A DNA stretch of 64,000 bases from Astrocystis sublimbata (Eukaryota; Ascomycota; Sordariomycetes; Xylariales; Xylariaceae), in the NCBI GenBank assembly GCA_022453515.1, contig JAJNNY010000026.1, positions 434,001 through 498,000 on the forward strand. Direction: 5' to 3'. The notes beneath the pieces are model-generated. The model ran no database searches. It was given only the letters and a program-made list of their open reading frames with translations, and had not been told where the DNA came from. Every line of letters begins with the position of its first letter. The stretch's first letter is position 1. Both the position numbers and the translations under genes were made by a program. Of this stretch, positions 1-13,945 are shown piece by piece.

Positions 1-1405
1 GCCGAGATGACCTCGCCAGTCCGTTTGCCAAGATGAAAGTCGAGACTCAATGCGTGAACATGCTCAAAGGCAGATGTCGTCAGAGCACGGTATGTATGCT
101 GAGAAACAGGTATCCACAACATCATTCTCCAGGATCCAAGCAGACCAGAATTGCCCTGTAGTAACTTGTACAGCACAAGTAACCCAATCGAAGCCCATGG
201 CATCTGTAGCGAGGACCCTTCGGGCGCATTGGGACCATTGTTGTCGGTCAGCTGATTAGTGACAAGTCCGATCTGGTAAGGTACCATTATGTTCATCCAT
301 CTCTGAAGGAGAAGTAGCACAACACAGAGAGCAACTGCGAGTTGCAATCTCAACTGCTTAGATGGCCACATATATGGGAAGAAAACGAGGTACCCGCGAA
401 GATACTCAATCCACGTCATGTGAGGGAGTTTCTCTGGGCGATAGAACCCAGCAGTCTCATCGACGACAGCAAAGGTCGCACTTCTCTCGACATTGGTGGT
501 TAACTCGGGAGAGGAACGAGCGGAGGAGCGGCTGCCTGTGTGATAATCATGCGGGCCTGGAATAAGGAGTGGGGTGCTTTCGTCAGCTTCAGAATGGTAC
601 TCTTGCTCTGGCTTTGACTTCGATGTCTCATGCTTCTCTCGACAATGCGTTAGAGCCCATATGATACAAACAATGACACTTCCTGCCATCATGCAGAGAC
701 GGGCTCCAGACAAGCTGAGGTCTATGATCTCCCACTGGTCCATCACATTGACAGTGGCGAATCTCGCGGGGACAATGTGCACCATAATCTGATGAGGTGA
801 GGAGAGTATGATAGCATCGCAGGCGAAGATGACTGTCTCCAAGCAGAAGGCAATCGACCACATGAGGATGAATGCCAGTCCCGGCTCGCTCTTTTTCTCA
901 AAGAGCGTGATGAAGACATAGAGATACAGGAATGCTGCGCCCAAAGTATAGACCTATCAGGGTGTTAGTGGATGCTGCTAGAGGGTGCTATAGGAAGGGA
1001 CACAATTACTAATTTGGGTTCGCCGCACCACCAGGCATGGTCACCTTCAACACTCGTCGCAATCACTGCATGTGCAGAGATGGCTGCGCCTTGGGCAACG
1101 AATGTCAGGGTCACTGCAGCGTAGAGGCATTGGAACAGAGCTCTGATAGCAGGCGTGAATCGTGCCTCGGGCTCGGGAGCTTTCTTCTCTGCCGAACGCT
1201 TCTTGTTGCCGGGCAAGGGTCGACCTCCGGGGCCAGTGACAACCTTCGGGGCGATGCCATCTCCTTCCTTCTTGAAGACGTAAATAGAGTAGAGAGTTGC
1301 GAAGACTAGTAGGAAGCCCAACAGCAACGGTGAATACAGATACTGCGTTTTTGCCAAGATGCTCTTGACCAAACGATTGTTTGGTCCCACGACAGACGCG
1401 GCCAT
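1..1405 (-). CDS. hmt1: HMT1/ABCB6-like vacuolar ABC transporter, amino-terminal part (partial)
   Basis: The start ATG is at 1405-1403. One intron is removed at 954-1009 (GT-AG, branch CACTAAC) and the frame then stays open to the window edge, giving about 449 residues without a stop. The first 130 residues hold hydrophobic segments and a basic loop; more membrane segments follow. The later block with WIEYLRGYLVFFPYMWP, the run LRLQLAVALCVVLLLLQRW, and ALTTSAFEHVHALSLDFHLG followed by KRTGEV is the start of the ABC transmembrane domain of fungal heavy-metal-tolerance (HMT1) half-transporters. In that family an extra membrane-spanning N-terminal domain precedes TMD1 and the ATPase. The family exports phytochelatin or glutathione conjugates into the vacuole; substrate here is inferred. 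The nucleotide-binding domain would lie left of the window, so Walker motifs cannot be checked. Confidence 0.9.
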
Positions 1406-2392
1406 AGTGATCTGTTGGTTGACGAGTCAGTATGGCAAGTGTTTAATTTGATCTGGACAATAAGACCGATGTCCGGATGCATGGAGAGGCGGCACGGGGA
1501 TTGGAAGTGAGATTGCACCGCATGCTGCAAGGTGGGTGTGACCTACATGATTACTGACAACCGTGGCGAAAGGTGTGCATTGCTTGCCGTGTTGACACCA
1601 CAACTACCGATTCCGACGAATGCTCTCTTCTTCACAGCCGTACTCCGGATGTCGAAGCGCAGAAGGCGACACGGGAGTATGCCTCCCTGAAACGAGAGAA
1701 ATAAGTGAACGAACGGAAGTTAGACAGATGGATGGTGAATCCAGGCGCAGCGCCTACGGACAATTACTAGATGCAGCTCCAATTAGTACTCGACTTAGTA
1801 CAGTACAGTGGACAGACCCGGCCTCAGGTGGTGGTGGGGCAGGTCACCGGATGGTGTTAGTGGCAAAAACGACACCGCCGTAGAGGGACCCAGAAGGACT
1901 AATAATAACAGGCCGGGACGATGAATTGACAGGCCAGCACTCGTTCCGGCCGAGATCAGCACCTGGGAAACTCACCGAAGCAGTATAGTGCTGCCACGAG
2001 ACGCTGTCCAGCACCAAGTCCACGGTGGATGGAGATGCCGGGTGGGCGACCGGCCTGCAGAGCACGATGTCGATAGACGTGGTACGGTCTGATAGAAAAC
2101 AAGATAAGACAGGGTAGTTGACGCAGGAAGGGAAGGGAAGGGATGGGAAGATAAAGAGCAGGTAGGCAGTAAGAAAGAAAAAGAAAAGAACGCGTCGTCA
2201 AATATCTATCACGCCGAACGTGAATGTGAAGTGAAGGTGTCCGCTCCGCCAATCGAGCCTAGACAACGGCGGGGATGTGATGTGGTGTGAATTGGACCGA
2301 GAGTCAAGGATCTGGCATCCAGCATCCGAGCACGGTAGGTAACCCGGGCTGTGTATGTGTAATACTGTAGCGTAGGTATAATAGGTGTCTGA

Positions 2393-2450
2393 GTCTATGT
2401 ATGTGTATGTGTATGTGTACTCGTGTGTGGGTATGGGTGTAGGTGTGGGG
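2393..2450. repeat. TG-rich microsatellite
   Basis: Imperfect repeats of TATGTG passing into TGTGTGGGTATGGG-like units, in the gap upstream of the HMT1-like gene. No gene reading overlaps it. Confidence 0.8.
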
Positions 2451-3581
2451 GAATTATAGATGTCAGGTGCACTTACGTCTGCTTGCCTGTAGGATATCCG
2501 ATAGGTAACCGAAGAAAATAGAAAATTAACTTACATACACAAGTTAATCAATCGTATGCAGACCATTCACAACCCAGGCCGTTCTGTCAGGTCCGCTGTG
2601 TGCAGTCTATGCAAGCTCGATGGCTCGAGAGCGCCTGGGGGAGAGTGGCACGAGGTCGGAGTTGGATAGGTTGTGCGGGACTCTGGGTAGGGTAAGGATG
2701 GTAAAGACCGACAAGTTTGGAGATGATTCTATGAGGTTGTGTGAAGGTGTGAATGTGAAAAGAGGGAACGGGTGAAAAAAAAGGAAAGAAGGTAACGAGT
2801 TCCAAGTCGAGTTGGGTTGAGTTGTGGAGGCAGATAAAAGATGCGGTGGTAACGAGGGAGAAGGCACGAAGGAGTTATGGCGGACACGAGGCAACCGGAC
2901 CGGTGTTTCTTGTTGTTGGTAGAGATGTAAAGACGGTAGTTGTTAGCGGAATGGGGCCTGAGGGTTTGGTATACTTTCGGATGTATATGACAAGGTCAAC
3001 CTCACGGCAGCGAGGTATTACTATTATGGATGCTATCGAAGCAAAGCCGGCAACGTCGAGTGCTTCGGTCTTGTCCCGTGTGTGGTGTGGCAGTTACCTA
3101 GCGCATGCACATTTGGTAACAGGTCACCGGCACGGCAATGTCATCGCATCCAGCGGGCATACACGGTAGCGTGTAATTATTATTGGCATTGCTGCTTAAG
3201 CTATTGTAAGATACTAACTAACTGTCTGTCCTTGCCTCATACAAAGCATCCCCGATATCAACATAACCTTCGTGCCTGCTCTCTCCCCTCCTCACTCGTT
3301 TGTGTCTTTTTGTCTTCCCATCAGGCTCGCCGTCCTGCATCTGCCCGACTTCTCGTTGCTAGCGAGGAAGAGAGAAGAAAAAAAGAGAGAGCTGGCTCGA
3401 TCTGCCGAGGGAGTTCCACCGAAGGAATACATGGGACAGGTGAGTACGTATGCTCGCTGCTGTGAACACAGATGCCATGAAACAACCATGTTTCGAGGCA
3501 CCCCGGGGGCGCGTGATAAAGAGGTGTGTAGATGAGTGATATGGCCAACCCTGCAACTGCAACGGTGGCCCCTGGAACCAA

Positions 3582-3602
3582 GCATCAAGCATCAAGCATC
3601 AA
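3582..3602. repeat. three copies of a 7-mer (GCATCAA)
   Basis: Three perfect tandem copies of GCATCAA. A short minisatellite with no visible role. Confidence 0.85.
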
Positions 3603-6600
3603 GGACGAGTAAGTATCGTGCCCAGCCTGGTATATATCTACTTACCTAGGGCCCGAGATGTAAGTGCAGCTTCTCGTCCAGTCCGCTAGAGGCGACAACC
3701 TTGAATCCGGAAGCAGGAGAGGCGTAACAGGTCGACGGGCTGTATAGAGACGGGTCAGGTTCCAGTCGACTGCAGAGTGTCGGCAGCGGGCCAAACGGCT
3801 CGCAGCCTTTCTCACCGCCTGGGTGAAGGAGCCCTCACCTAGTGGCTGTCGAGTTGTCGAGCTGTCTTCTCAGAAGGAGGATACCACCGGCTGCCCTTGT
3901 GATTGATGCGGCATGCATGCATGAGAGGAGACTGAGGAGTCCTGGAAGAGGAAACATGAGCCGTAGATGTTCAGTCCACAGGGTAGGGCACCTGAGGCAG
4001 GTATAAAGGGAGGTACCGTACAGTACAGGCCAGACGGGATGGGCCATTAGGTGATACTTAGACAGGACCTCATGGATGCACGCTAATGTGCCTTTCTCTA
4101 GCGTACCAGTCTAGGTACCTAGTCGCGCTAGACACAGAACTGCGACAGGGGTAAGCGACCAGGATACGGATGTACTTAAGTACCTAAGTATCTGCCCAGG
4201 TGCCCCATGTGGTCCCTGGCGGCGGAGGCCTGGCAAGCCTGGCACCCCAGCACGCCTGGCGGCCGAGCGAGGGCCGCTCAGGTGGGAGGTGGAGGCGGGC
4301 GTGGCGGGGTAGACACGGCTGGTAGAGTGGCATGTGGAAAGGCACAGGCACGGGCTCGACAGGGTGTAATTACAATACAAAGTACCTGCCTACTTACCTA
4401 CCTTACATTTATTTCCCTGCTCGTGTGCTCATGTGCTCACGTACACACACCTACACCGTCTTGAACACTCAGCCCTCAATGCAGCATATGTAGGGCGATA
4501 TCACCTCAAGAGAGCGTGAGCGTGTGCTGTCATTGTATTATTAGCCGCAAACACAAGGTCCATGGCTTGCATGGCTATTTATGCTACGCTACAGGACCGA
4601 GAGGACCTACATCGGCTGCTGAGGGTGTGTAGCTACTGGAGACCAGGTACGCTATCTAGAGCCCCAGAGGCAATGCGACCCCCCCAGTTTATCACGATCA
4701 GGTTTCGATCGATTTGAGGCATTGTTATTGCTTGGGAATATGACCTGTCGTCTCGACTGCAATTCGATGGCAGCCCAAAACCCGGGAAACCGGGCTGGTC
4801 CATCAGTAGCATCGGGATTCGGGAGTGGCAGCACACACACAACAATGCAGCCAGACGAGCAGATACTACTCGTATACCTCGTAGGCCTCATTACATACTA
4901 TATAGTGGTTTGGTGACTGTGAAGGGATATATATAATATTGTGCCAAGCTTACATGCAAGTTGGTGCCAGTAGCACAAGAGCCTTCTCGGTCTAGAATCG
5001 TCTCTGATGTTGTCCGAGACAGTTGAGCTCAATAAGTTGTATTAGTCGTATTAGGTAGGTACAGTAGGTGGCTATTATGGGTTGGAAATCACAATTGCCT
5101 ACAGAAAGGGCTTGGCATTCACGATTCCATGTGCCTTGTGCCTGTTACATCTCACAACGAGATGGCAGTACTATATATGTCTGTGATCAATTCTGATCAA
5201 TGGTGGACCTTATCCATGTAGTTGCATTGTCCTCGAGGGAAGAGAAGACTCGTCATCAAATTGCCAGAACAGGCGTAAAACCCAGAGTTATCTCATGGAC
5301 TATCTGAAGAAGTAGTTTCATACCCGCCAATTGATATTTGCTCTTTTATGATGAATACATAGAACGGACCTACGTACAGGCAATGTTGATCATGTTCAAC
5401 ACTAATTGGAGTTGTTGTTGTCACCACGAAGCTTCTGTGTAACCGACAAACAATACCGTACCACCTGTCATTCGTGCTAGTAGCTTATATACAAGGGTAT
5501 CACGTTCTTGTTGCTCACTGGCTGACCCTGAAGGTGTTCGATGCAGGATGCTTCGCAGATGCTTGACTGCAATCAAATTGGCAGCTCGCCTAAGGGACAC
5601 TGCCGGGCTGGTAATGGTAAGTAGGTGTGCCAGGACACCGTGAGATGGTGAGGCGAGTAATTCATCCAGTTACTGTACTCGTCAATGGTGTAGGTACAGT
5701 AGGGGTTTGCAAGCGAAGCCACGCCCCCTGACCCCTGGCCACCCATCGCGGTCCGCCTCCCCAAATTTCCCCATTCTCCCCCATCCGGAATCCCCAACCT
5801 GCCAGACAGTTTGGGGGTTTCCTGCAACGCCTGCTGCTGGGTCTGCTGTCTGCTACTGTGCTGTGAAACATTGGAACCTACCTAGCTTTGGATCTTATAC
5901 CGACCGTCCGAATATCCTAAGTGCACATCAAACAACCGTCCACACCCTGACCTGAGATGTTTATACTAGGTTCAATACTACCTACCCTAGACTCAAGTCG
6001 TCAAGTTCAGCTCCCCCTCGAACCGACCCTTAACCCCTTCTCTCACGGCGAGACATTGCATTTTCGAACCTCGCATACCACCCTTGATCTCGCTCACTCT
6101 CCATATCCAAGCGTAACTCTACCAGGGACCAACCGTGGCAGAATAGCATGCAGCCACATCATGAAAGCGCTCTTGCATGTATCTGTGCGCATAGTGGCTG
6201 TGGCTTGTTCCGAGCAGCTCGGAGCCGGAAGCGATCGTTTGACTTAATGCCTAGGTTAGCTGGGTGTTGGCCATCATATGATAGTCCTTACTCCAACCAT
6301 TGGGATTTTGCTCATCAGCGATCACCTTCATATCAAGTCGGTCATGGGTCGTCGTTTCTCTGCGGCTACTGTGAGATCAAAGTGGACTACTCCAACATCG
6401 GCGTTTGCCAGCTCATCACGTCGGCGGCATACCGCCTCTCAGCAGCATCAACAACTAATATGTCAGTGTCCATCGCAATGGAGCCACCTGGCTCTGCAAT
6501 CTATAACTCTCGGGTTAATGGATCCACAAGCGTCCTCTGTCTTCCCATGTCCAAACCAAACTTCCCTTCAGTCGCTCTCCCAGATAAATCCTGGGTTGGT

Positions 6601-9600
6601 TCGTTTTATTTTGCCGCGAGAACATTGTCTGTGCGATCCATAGACTCTCGGCGTTGACGGCCCCGATGGTATCAGATTTGTATAGCCCAGTTCAGCCACA
6701 ATGCCAAGCTTCCGCATCCTTACGTAGCTAGCTATCGAGGCTGTCAATGACATGCGTATAGTTCCAGAGGTTGGGTAACGGTGGCAGTTTCATCACCTTC
6801 GTGCGGCATGTTTCTCTTTGATCAGCGTTGATAGCGTAGTTTAAGCTATAAGCTAAGCCCTGCAGGTCATGTGCATATGTCAAAAAAGCATGGTCAATTA
6901 GCATGCCGTTCCATGCTGCCCATCAACCCACAACAGCTTACCAGTCTCGCCAGTTTCGCAACCAACCTTCTCTACACCTTCGCTTGTCCCGTCCCGAAAG
7001 TTGTCGTACCCTGTTCGAGTATTCCTTGGCATCTCAGACCGAATTTCCTTGTTCAGATCTTACTGTATGTATTAAGGAACCGGTCAGGACATTGCATCAA
7101 CTGCCTTGCAGCGGAAACCGGGGTCTACATGGAGTACGTAGGTGCTGTAGTCGGTACAGCCCATGCTACCCACAGCTTCACGAGACTCTATGTATGCGAT
7201 ACATCCGTGGAGCATCACCAGAGGATATAGCACGATAATGTGCACGTCGACTACCTGCTAAGTAGGTAGTATGTATACCTCGCACCCCTGTAGACCACGC
7301 GTATGCTGTCTATACATGTCGTACATATTCGCGCAAACCAAGCGCATCACAAACTCGGCTCTAGGCTAAATTGATGGGTTGACGCGGCGCTCTCTCTATT
7401 GGAAAATTACGGTTTGAAAAGCCAAGTTCTTGTTCCCTTCAACGTCCTTTTACCAGTTGATGCTCGCCCATGGTCTGGCATGATGCAGTTCACGGCCCTG
7501 GTCTGTCTGGAAACCTCAACGGCCCTGCATGTGGTTGGCATCGCGGCCCCAGCTGATGAGTAACGGTGTTTCCGTCCTCTTATCCCATGCCCCTAGTACT
7601 ATCCGGCGCGGGAACGGATGCATAAGTTGGCAAAGCAGTTTCCCTTTCCGGACGGAGCAGGTCGTCGGAGTCGACGACTGCTGGAGGTACGGTCCGTTGC
7701 AACACCGTTGCGGGGGGACATTCCTGATCCGGCTCTACATATGATGACATGCAGCTGCGGGTTAGCATTTCGAAAGGACCCTGTACATTATGCTCATGTC
7801 AGGAGTGCCTGCATCGAGGTTGATCGTCTTTTTGGAGTATGGAGAGCTTTCTCGCCACCCAGCACTGCGAGGCTGAAACCGGAAAACCACCACATCCACA
7901 AAGGCTTATGCGACACCGCAACTTCACTCCAGGTGTGTTCCGGTAATTTAGCATTGGGTTACCTCGCGCATGGAAATGAGTTATCATTTACTGTTTCATC
8001 ATCGGGCCTATCTGTTCACACAGACATGCTGTCCACGTCATCCATGGGTCACAGTTGTGACCGATAAACCTGAAAGGCGTACTCAGTCACTCGTATTAGC
8101 CATGAAATACGTGGTTGTAATACCGATATTTCACCGTCCATTGGATAGCTAAGGTGCGTGTGGCCGTCTTTGGCCTTGGAGAAACCATCATTCAAGCCTC
8201 GAGCGCTCCATTGCCCGGTCCTTGAACCTGGCAGACTTCACTGGGCATCCGTTCAACACCGAATGCAACACAGCTGTGTACTCTCTTCGGATCCGAGGCA
8301 AGCGTTATGATGTCAGATAGTCTTACTTACACGTCAAGTTTAACCGATGGTTTTGTAGCAGCAAAAAAACACCTACCAGGCATGTTCTATGAGCGTAGAG
8401 GACAACATGGTACTTTCACATTCTCCAAATAACATTATCTTTTGTTTATGATATATTATCCTGTTAGACCTTGGGGCACCCTATCAGTCCGAAGCTGGCA
8501 ACGCGAAAGGTAGTTTATGACTAATGCAACCTCAGTTAAGGTTGGCTATATGGAGTCGGCTTTGAGGCATCCGTATAAATTATTACCTACCTAGGTACTT
8601 ACTTAGTATGTACAAATGCGAAAAGTTAGAGGGTAAACGAGACGTTATTGAGGAGCTGAAGCATATCTATGGATTCTGGACACTACTTAGGTAGTTGTAT
8701 ACATGTCCCTCCCTATCTTGACATCGAGCTTGCTGCACCAAAAATATACAACTAATACCATTGCCGTGTTTTGCCGTTTCGCAGCATGGGGGGTAATCAT
8801 TCCGGTGGGTTATTTATGCAGCGTCTAAGTGTAAGTGCAAGCAGCGATAGGCCAATCATCTTCGAATGAATTCCCAACTATAAGTTGAGAAATCTAGTTC
8901 TAAACCGCCTACGATCAGCTCTCGTTCTCTCATTCTCGTTTCTTTTCCTAGCTATAGCCGTCGTTATTACTGGAAGTCGACTTCATCGTGCTAGTCAAAA
9001 CGAAAGAGGACTTCTCTGACCATCAATTGACTACTCGAGTCATGACTGAATAATACGTAAGAGTTTCTGTAGTATGCAATAACATTAGTCGCTTTCTCAT
9101 AAAACCAACGAACCACATATCAGTGGCTCAATAGTATATAACACGCTGATGCTAATTGCATAGCGCGGGCCAATCAGCTGGCCGTGAGTGTAATTTGAAC
9201 GTTTGCATATGCTCAGGACGTTATGACCCTGAAAATGGCCAATTGGGCTACGAGTATCAATGTTGTATATCACGAGGGGAACCCAATCAGCAACGAGACG
9301 TACAACATGTAGCATGAACCCCGTCAGCATGGTGTAGCACAGCATATTCTGGACTCGGCCGAATAGCCTATGGTAGTACTTGTGTGATGGGAGTAATCAT
9401 AGAAACCTCATATGATGCCATGGAATATCCGAGGAGTAAATCTGCAGTTGTTGGTGGTCAATACTGCGCTCTCTGTCTCAAAATCCACGCCGTCCGTCAC
9501 GCGAATATTGCGAGCTTGGTGTATCAAAAGACCACCGCCTCGCCTTCCTGTATCACCCACGAGATCTATCGGGCCGCAACAAGCCGAGTCGTGTCATGCC

Positions 9601-10991
9601 ATCAACCGATGCCATCGGCCATCGTCGCAGAGACCCGAGTCCACAAGGGAGCGGAGAATAGGCACACGTGCTTCCAAGAGCAAGCCATCTCAGTCTGGCA
9701 CCCCACGCGTGTGTACCCCCAATGTTGAGCACTCCCCAGCTGTGCTACCTACTTCCTCTTCGAGCAGGCTGCACTAGGGTGTGGTTGACCCGGCTGTGGC
9801 CTCGACTCCCGGCCGGCCGGGAACTACTGCAATGCAGAGGCTCCTAACCTACCTACCTGCTTTGGGTATTGCCATTCTCGTTCTAGCGAGGAGGGCCTTG
9901 GTGGTACCCTCTGCTGCGGAGTGCATGTGACGGGCAACCCACTCAGAACGATGGTATTCCCTATCCCACCACACCTCATCTGCGAGAATGCTACATCAGA
10001 TCGATGCGGCATGTGATGGTTAGCCTACAAAGGGGCCCAGCTCGTAGCAGGGAGTAACACACAATCTGACCAGCCCAGACTAGTATCTTGGTATCGTACG
10101 GTCCTGATCGGGGAACTTGGGAATGGCAAGGGAAGCTTATGCAGCTGTCTCATGCATGGTAAGACCAGCGAACTGTCTGGCTACCCAGCTAGGTAAACCA
10201 TTCGTGCTTGGCTTGACGTTAGAAATACATTTTTTGCCTCTACCCGACCCAACCGCGCTCATCTACTCAATTCCTCGGACAACCCCAACCTCTTTTTCTT
10301 TCACCGCCCTCCCAACTAGCAGAGGTTCCAGGAGACAGCCAAACTACCGCATCGGAACCATTGGATGGGCTCTCTCTCTCGTTCGTTATGGGTTCTAGAC
10401 TACCTACTTATGATGTTATGACCCGATCCCTTGGAGACACGAACGGCGGTGTAAACACGTGTGACGTTCTACGCTGTGTCAATCAGCGCAACTACAACAA
10501 CAGTTTGCGAAAGGATGGTGTAGCCAGGTTCATTGCCATTTGGGTCCCTTCAAACGGCTCATATGCTCGCAAACGATGTCAACGAACCTGTACGCGTCTG
10601 ACCGGTCACAGGAAATAGCCTATGTGATCATCTTACGACCACCCACGACATGGTTACATCGAATACTATATTGTGTCGTCTCGGACACTCACCTCACCCT
10701 ACGAGTGTAGATAGTGTTGTTGTGGTCTTAGACTCTCAGTAGTCGGCCCTCCAATCTACCAGTGAGGGCAGGGGGCTCGGGGGGAGTCACTAGGAGTATA
10801 AGACGAACCCAATCTCGACTTGAGGCACCGTTGCGCAGAGCTATTCGGCCCAACCCGCGTCAGCAATTCTTTCGATTGGAATACTTCACCTCGTTGATAG
10901 ATACTTTCCTCCAATGGCCGGTCATGCTACGCGAACTACTCCCGGTCGTGAGCAGGGCACCAGTAACGGCCTTCCCAGTCAGGCCAGACAA

Positions 10992-11020
10992 TCTTTGCGG
11001 GATCTTGCGGGATCTTGCGG
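10992..11020. repeat. tandem 10-mer GATCTTGCGG
   Basis: Two perfect copies of GATCTTGCGG follow one partial copy (TCTTTGCGG). They lie in an intergenic stretch. Confidence 0.8.
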
Positions 11021-13212
11021 TCAACCGCCGATCAGAGGCGAAGGGCCGGCAGAAGAGACGACCCTATCATCACTGAACGTGGTCTAATCCTTCAACCCCA
11101 TCCCTGGAAGCAGCCCTGGCGAGATAAGACGACGAAACCCGAGAAAGGGCAAAAAAGAAGAGAAGGCGTGTTGTGTCAGACCTCCAAGCCAGCCGTCAGG
11201 GATTAAAGAGAGGCAGGATACATCCGTGGATGGCTGATGTATGCAGGACGCGCAGCTGTCCACATTAACAGACCAATCAACGAACCACAAGCAGCAACGG
11301 AACAGACGGGGAGCGACTAACCGCCATCCTCCAGCAAGAAGAAGAAAATGAGAACTAAAATAAGAAAAGAAAAGAAAGGAAAGAAAAAGGATTTAAGCGC
11401 TTGACGAGGCTTGGGGCTAAGGTAACGAAGCCGCGACTTCCGCTGCCGCGGGTTATCACAGCCGCAGAAGCAGTAGCGGCAGGAGGGCAAGCTGTGCGGC
11501 GCGCGCCTCGACCAGGGCTTGCGACTAACGTGCCGCAGACGAGGCAGCGGATAGGCCGGCGGGAGGCCGAAAGGGTGGCTAGCGATGCACAGGAAAGAAG
11601 CGGCGTTATTCTGGGCTCCTCCTGATGATTGTACGTGAGCACAGTAGGCTACGAGGCGAGAAGAGGCGAGAAAGCCGCCGAAGAGGTCGATGATGCTCAC
11701 GTCAGACTGCTAATGCTTATCAATATCAATTGCCAAGATGCATCTTGCATCGGTAGTTGACGGGAGATGAAGGTCTACCGGGTCAGCCAACTTACCTAAC
11801 CTTGCCTATTTGAGGGTGTGAGAAATCTACTGGATGTAAGTAAGCTGATGTGTGTGGTCAGTACTTCACATCGACATCTAGATATCTATTACCTGCAATG
11901 GATATCTGAGGATCATCGCGAGGGACAGATAGCGTTCAGCGATGGCGTTCCATGTTTCCCGACGTGGCATTGCTTTACAGTTGGATGATTGATGAGATAG
12001 ACAAGTATTAGTCGTAAATGGTACTTATGGACTGCCACACTTCGTTATCGGTATTGCAACCAATAAGTTACCTTCACTTCTGTGCAGAGACCTGTAGATA
12101 ATTGAGCGTGGGATGAGGATCGGTGTAGCTTCCAAGGTTTCCAAGGTGCATAGAAGTATGTAGGTACAGGTGGAAAAGGCAACCTCAGGCTTCCATGGTA
12201 CCTAGGCCCTTACAGGGTAGGTTCCGCCGCAGGCCAGCCTGCCAGGCATGGGCAAGGACACCCCACTCGGGCTTATTGGGTTTCCCCCTACCTAGCACCC
12301 TAGCAGTGGACCCCAGTACCCCGCTTTATTAGGAAAGTGTACAGTACCATATGTGCAGGACCTACTACCGGTCAACCGGTAGCTCTACGGCAAAGCTGCG
12401 TCGATACGTCCCAAGTTAGAAGCTGAGAGACCTGGTGCACGAAAGCCTGGCCAGGCGGGGACCCGGCATATCAGGCTTTGCATACCTATGTGGCATGGAA
12501 ATAAGCCTCGGAAAAGCACGGCTGAATATGTGGAAGGGGGGATTGGGAAATGAAGAATGCACATACAGATGTTGTTCATCATAAGGTAGGCACCTGAGTA
12601 CTGCCTAGGTATTTGCCTAGACAGGGTAGCTGGCTCAAGATTAGGTAAGCCCACCCGGTACAAGGGATTACGTAACTCGTCTTTCGCTCTTCTTAGCCTG
12701 CCGCGTGCCTAGCAACTAAAGTAACTACTAGTAGACACAGAGGCTAACTAAACAAAACAAAAGTTGCCCCACGCCTCCCGGCCGTTGTCTCCTCAGCCTC
12801 GCCATATTCCCAGCTTCCCCAACATCCCTCAGCCTCGCCTATGCAGCCATTGCCCGACTCGCTTCAGACGACATCGCGAGCTCGATTGCTGATTATCCGG
12901 GATCTACTCGATTCACACGACCCAAACATGCTATAGGGGACATCGCTCACCCCATCTCTTCGCGAACAAAGCGGCCCGCCTCGTGCGTGTGATAGCGCAG
13001 CGTTGTCTGTAGAGGTGGTTGGTGCTATCTCCCGAGTCCCTACCTGGCTTCATGAGCTTTTGGCAGGCTCGCCTCTTCGACGCTGAGTATCTGAACCAGA
13101 AGCTCTAGATTGTGCAGGATCCCTAGTCCCACGACGCTGGCGGATATCGTTTGTTCGCTCGTTCGTCCGCCCTCCACACATCGCAACCATCCCGCAGCAC
13201 CGTTCGCCGCCA

Positions 13213-13945
13213 ATGTCGCATCCACCAGCAACGCCGGCCAAGGTGCCGGCATCGGCAGCCACTTACACGCCCGCGACCCTGGACCCCGATTTGCGGGCGC
13301 AGATCAACAGTCTCTTGTTACGGGAGGGCCACGCCACCAAGTAAGCAAAGCCTTACTTTACTTACCTATTCAGTCACGCCCCTCTATATATCCACGTATA
13401 TATATGCATCCATCGATCTACTCATCATGGCCATATGTTCCCCCGATCGTACACGTATACAAATATACACGCGTGTAATTATTTCCTCTTGCTGATTTAT
13501 CCCCGTGGCGTGCCTCCACCGCAGAATCCAAGAGCACTTCCTCCACTCCCTCAACGCGCACAGCTCCAACTGGCCCTCGACCATACAAGCGCACGCGCTG
13601 GCCCTGCTGCGGTCCGACGAGATCAGCACGTTCCCGGCGCTGGTGCGAAGGGTCCTCGAGGACGTGCAGCGTGACACCGCCACGGCTGCCGCTACCATCG
13701 CTTCGAATAATGCGAACGAGAACGGCGGCAAGGACGGCGCTAACGGGTCCGCCGCTGCGGCTGGGGTTAATGGCACCAGCAAAACGAACGGCAGCGCCGC
13801 CGCGGCGGCAGCAGCAGCGGCGGGTGCAGACAGCACTCCCAACCTAGCTATCCCGCCGAGTGTCCTGGAGGCCGTGCTGAAGGTGGTCAGGGACAGTCTG
13901 GAGGATGTGTGCGAGATAGGCTCGGACGGGTCAGCGGGCGGCTGA
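13213..13945 (+). CDS. small conserved-looking protein with Ala-rich insert, function unknown
   Basis: Two exons, 13213-13340 and 13525-13945, joined over a 184-nt GT-AG intron, encode 182 residues. Exon 1 (Pro/Ala-rich start, then DLRAQINSLLLREGHATK) continues in frame as IQEHFLHSLNAHSSNWPSTI in exon 2. Together they form two amphipathic helices followed by a third (HALALLRSDEISTFPALVRRVLEDV). A low-complexity linker of about 70 residues (Asn, Gly, long Ala runs) separates these from a last predicted helix, PSVLEAVLKVVRDSLEDV. The helical ends look conserved and the linker looks disordered. I do not recognise a family. The start is the first ATG in frame in exon 1; the intron is long for this window, so the junction is inferred from peptide continuity and good splice borders. 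Confidence 0.7.

Larger units (their letters stand above)
1406..13212. other. long gene-poor stretch
   Basis: Nearly 12 kb in which I find no convincing gene on either strand. Open frames are short (longest 169 codons at 6148-6657 and 149 at 7618-8067), resemble no family I know and lack a clear intron-exon pattern. What it does hold: a TG-rich simple repeat near 2393-2450, a 7-base GCATCAA triplication at 3582-3602, two perfect and one partial copies of GATCTTGCGG at 10992-11020, and several TAGGTACC-type words (for example 4111-4122 and 8584-8602). Part of 1406-2800 is probably promoter and 5' leader of the HMT1-like gene. Decayed transposons may be present but none is recognisable by eye. 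Confidence 0.6.

Noticed and set aside
6148..6657. 169-codon plus-strand frame in the gene-poor stretch
   Set aside because: Longest frame there, but no recognisable domain and mixed composition; at this size it can arise by chance in 12 kb.
7618..8067. 149-codon plus-strand frame
   Set aside because: No family similarity, no supporting splice pattern and neutral codon use.
11317..11700. 127-codon minus-strand frame with a hydrophobic Phe-rich end
   Set aside because: The Phe/Leu run comes from an A-rich simple sequence on the plus strand; no other support.
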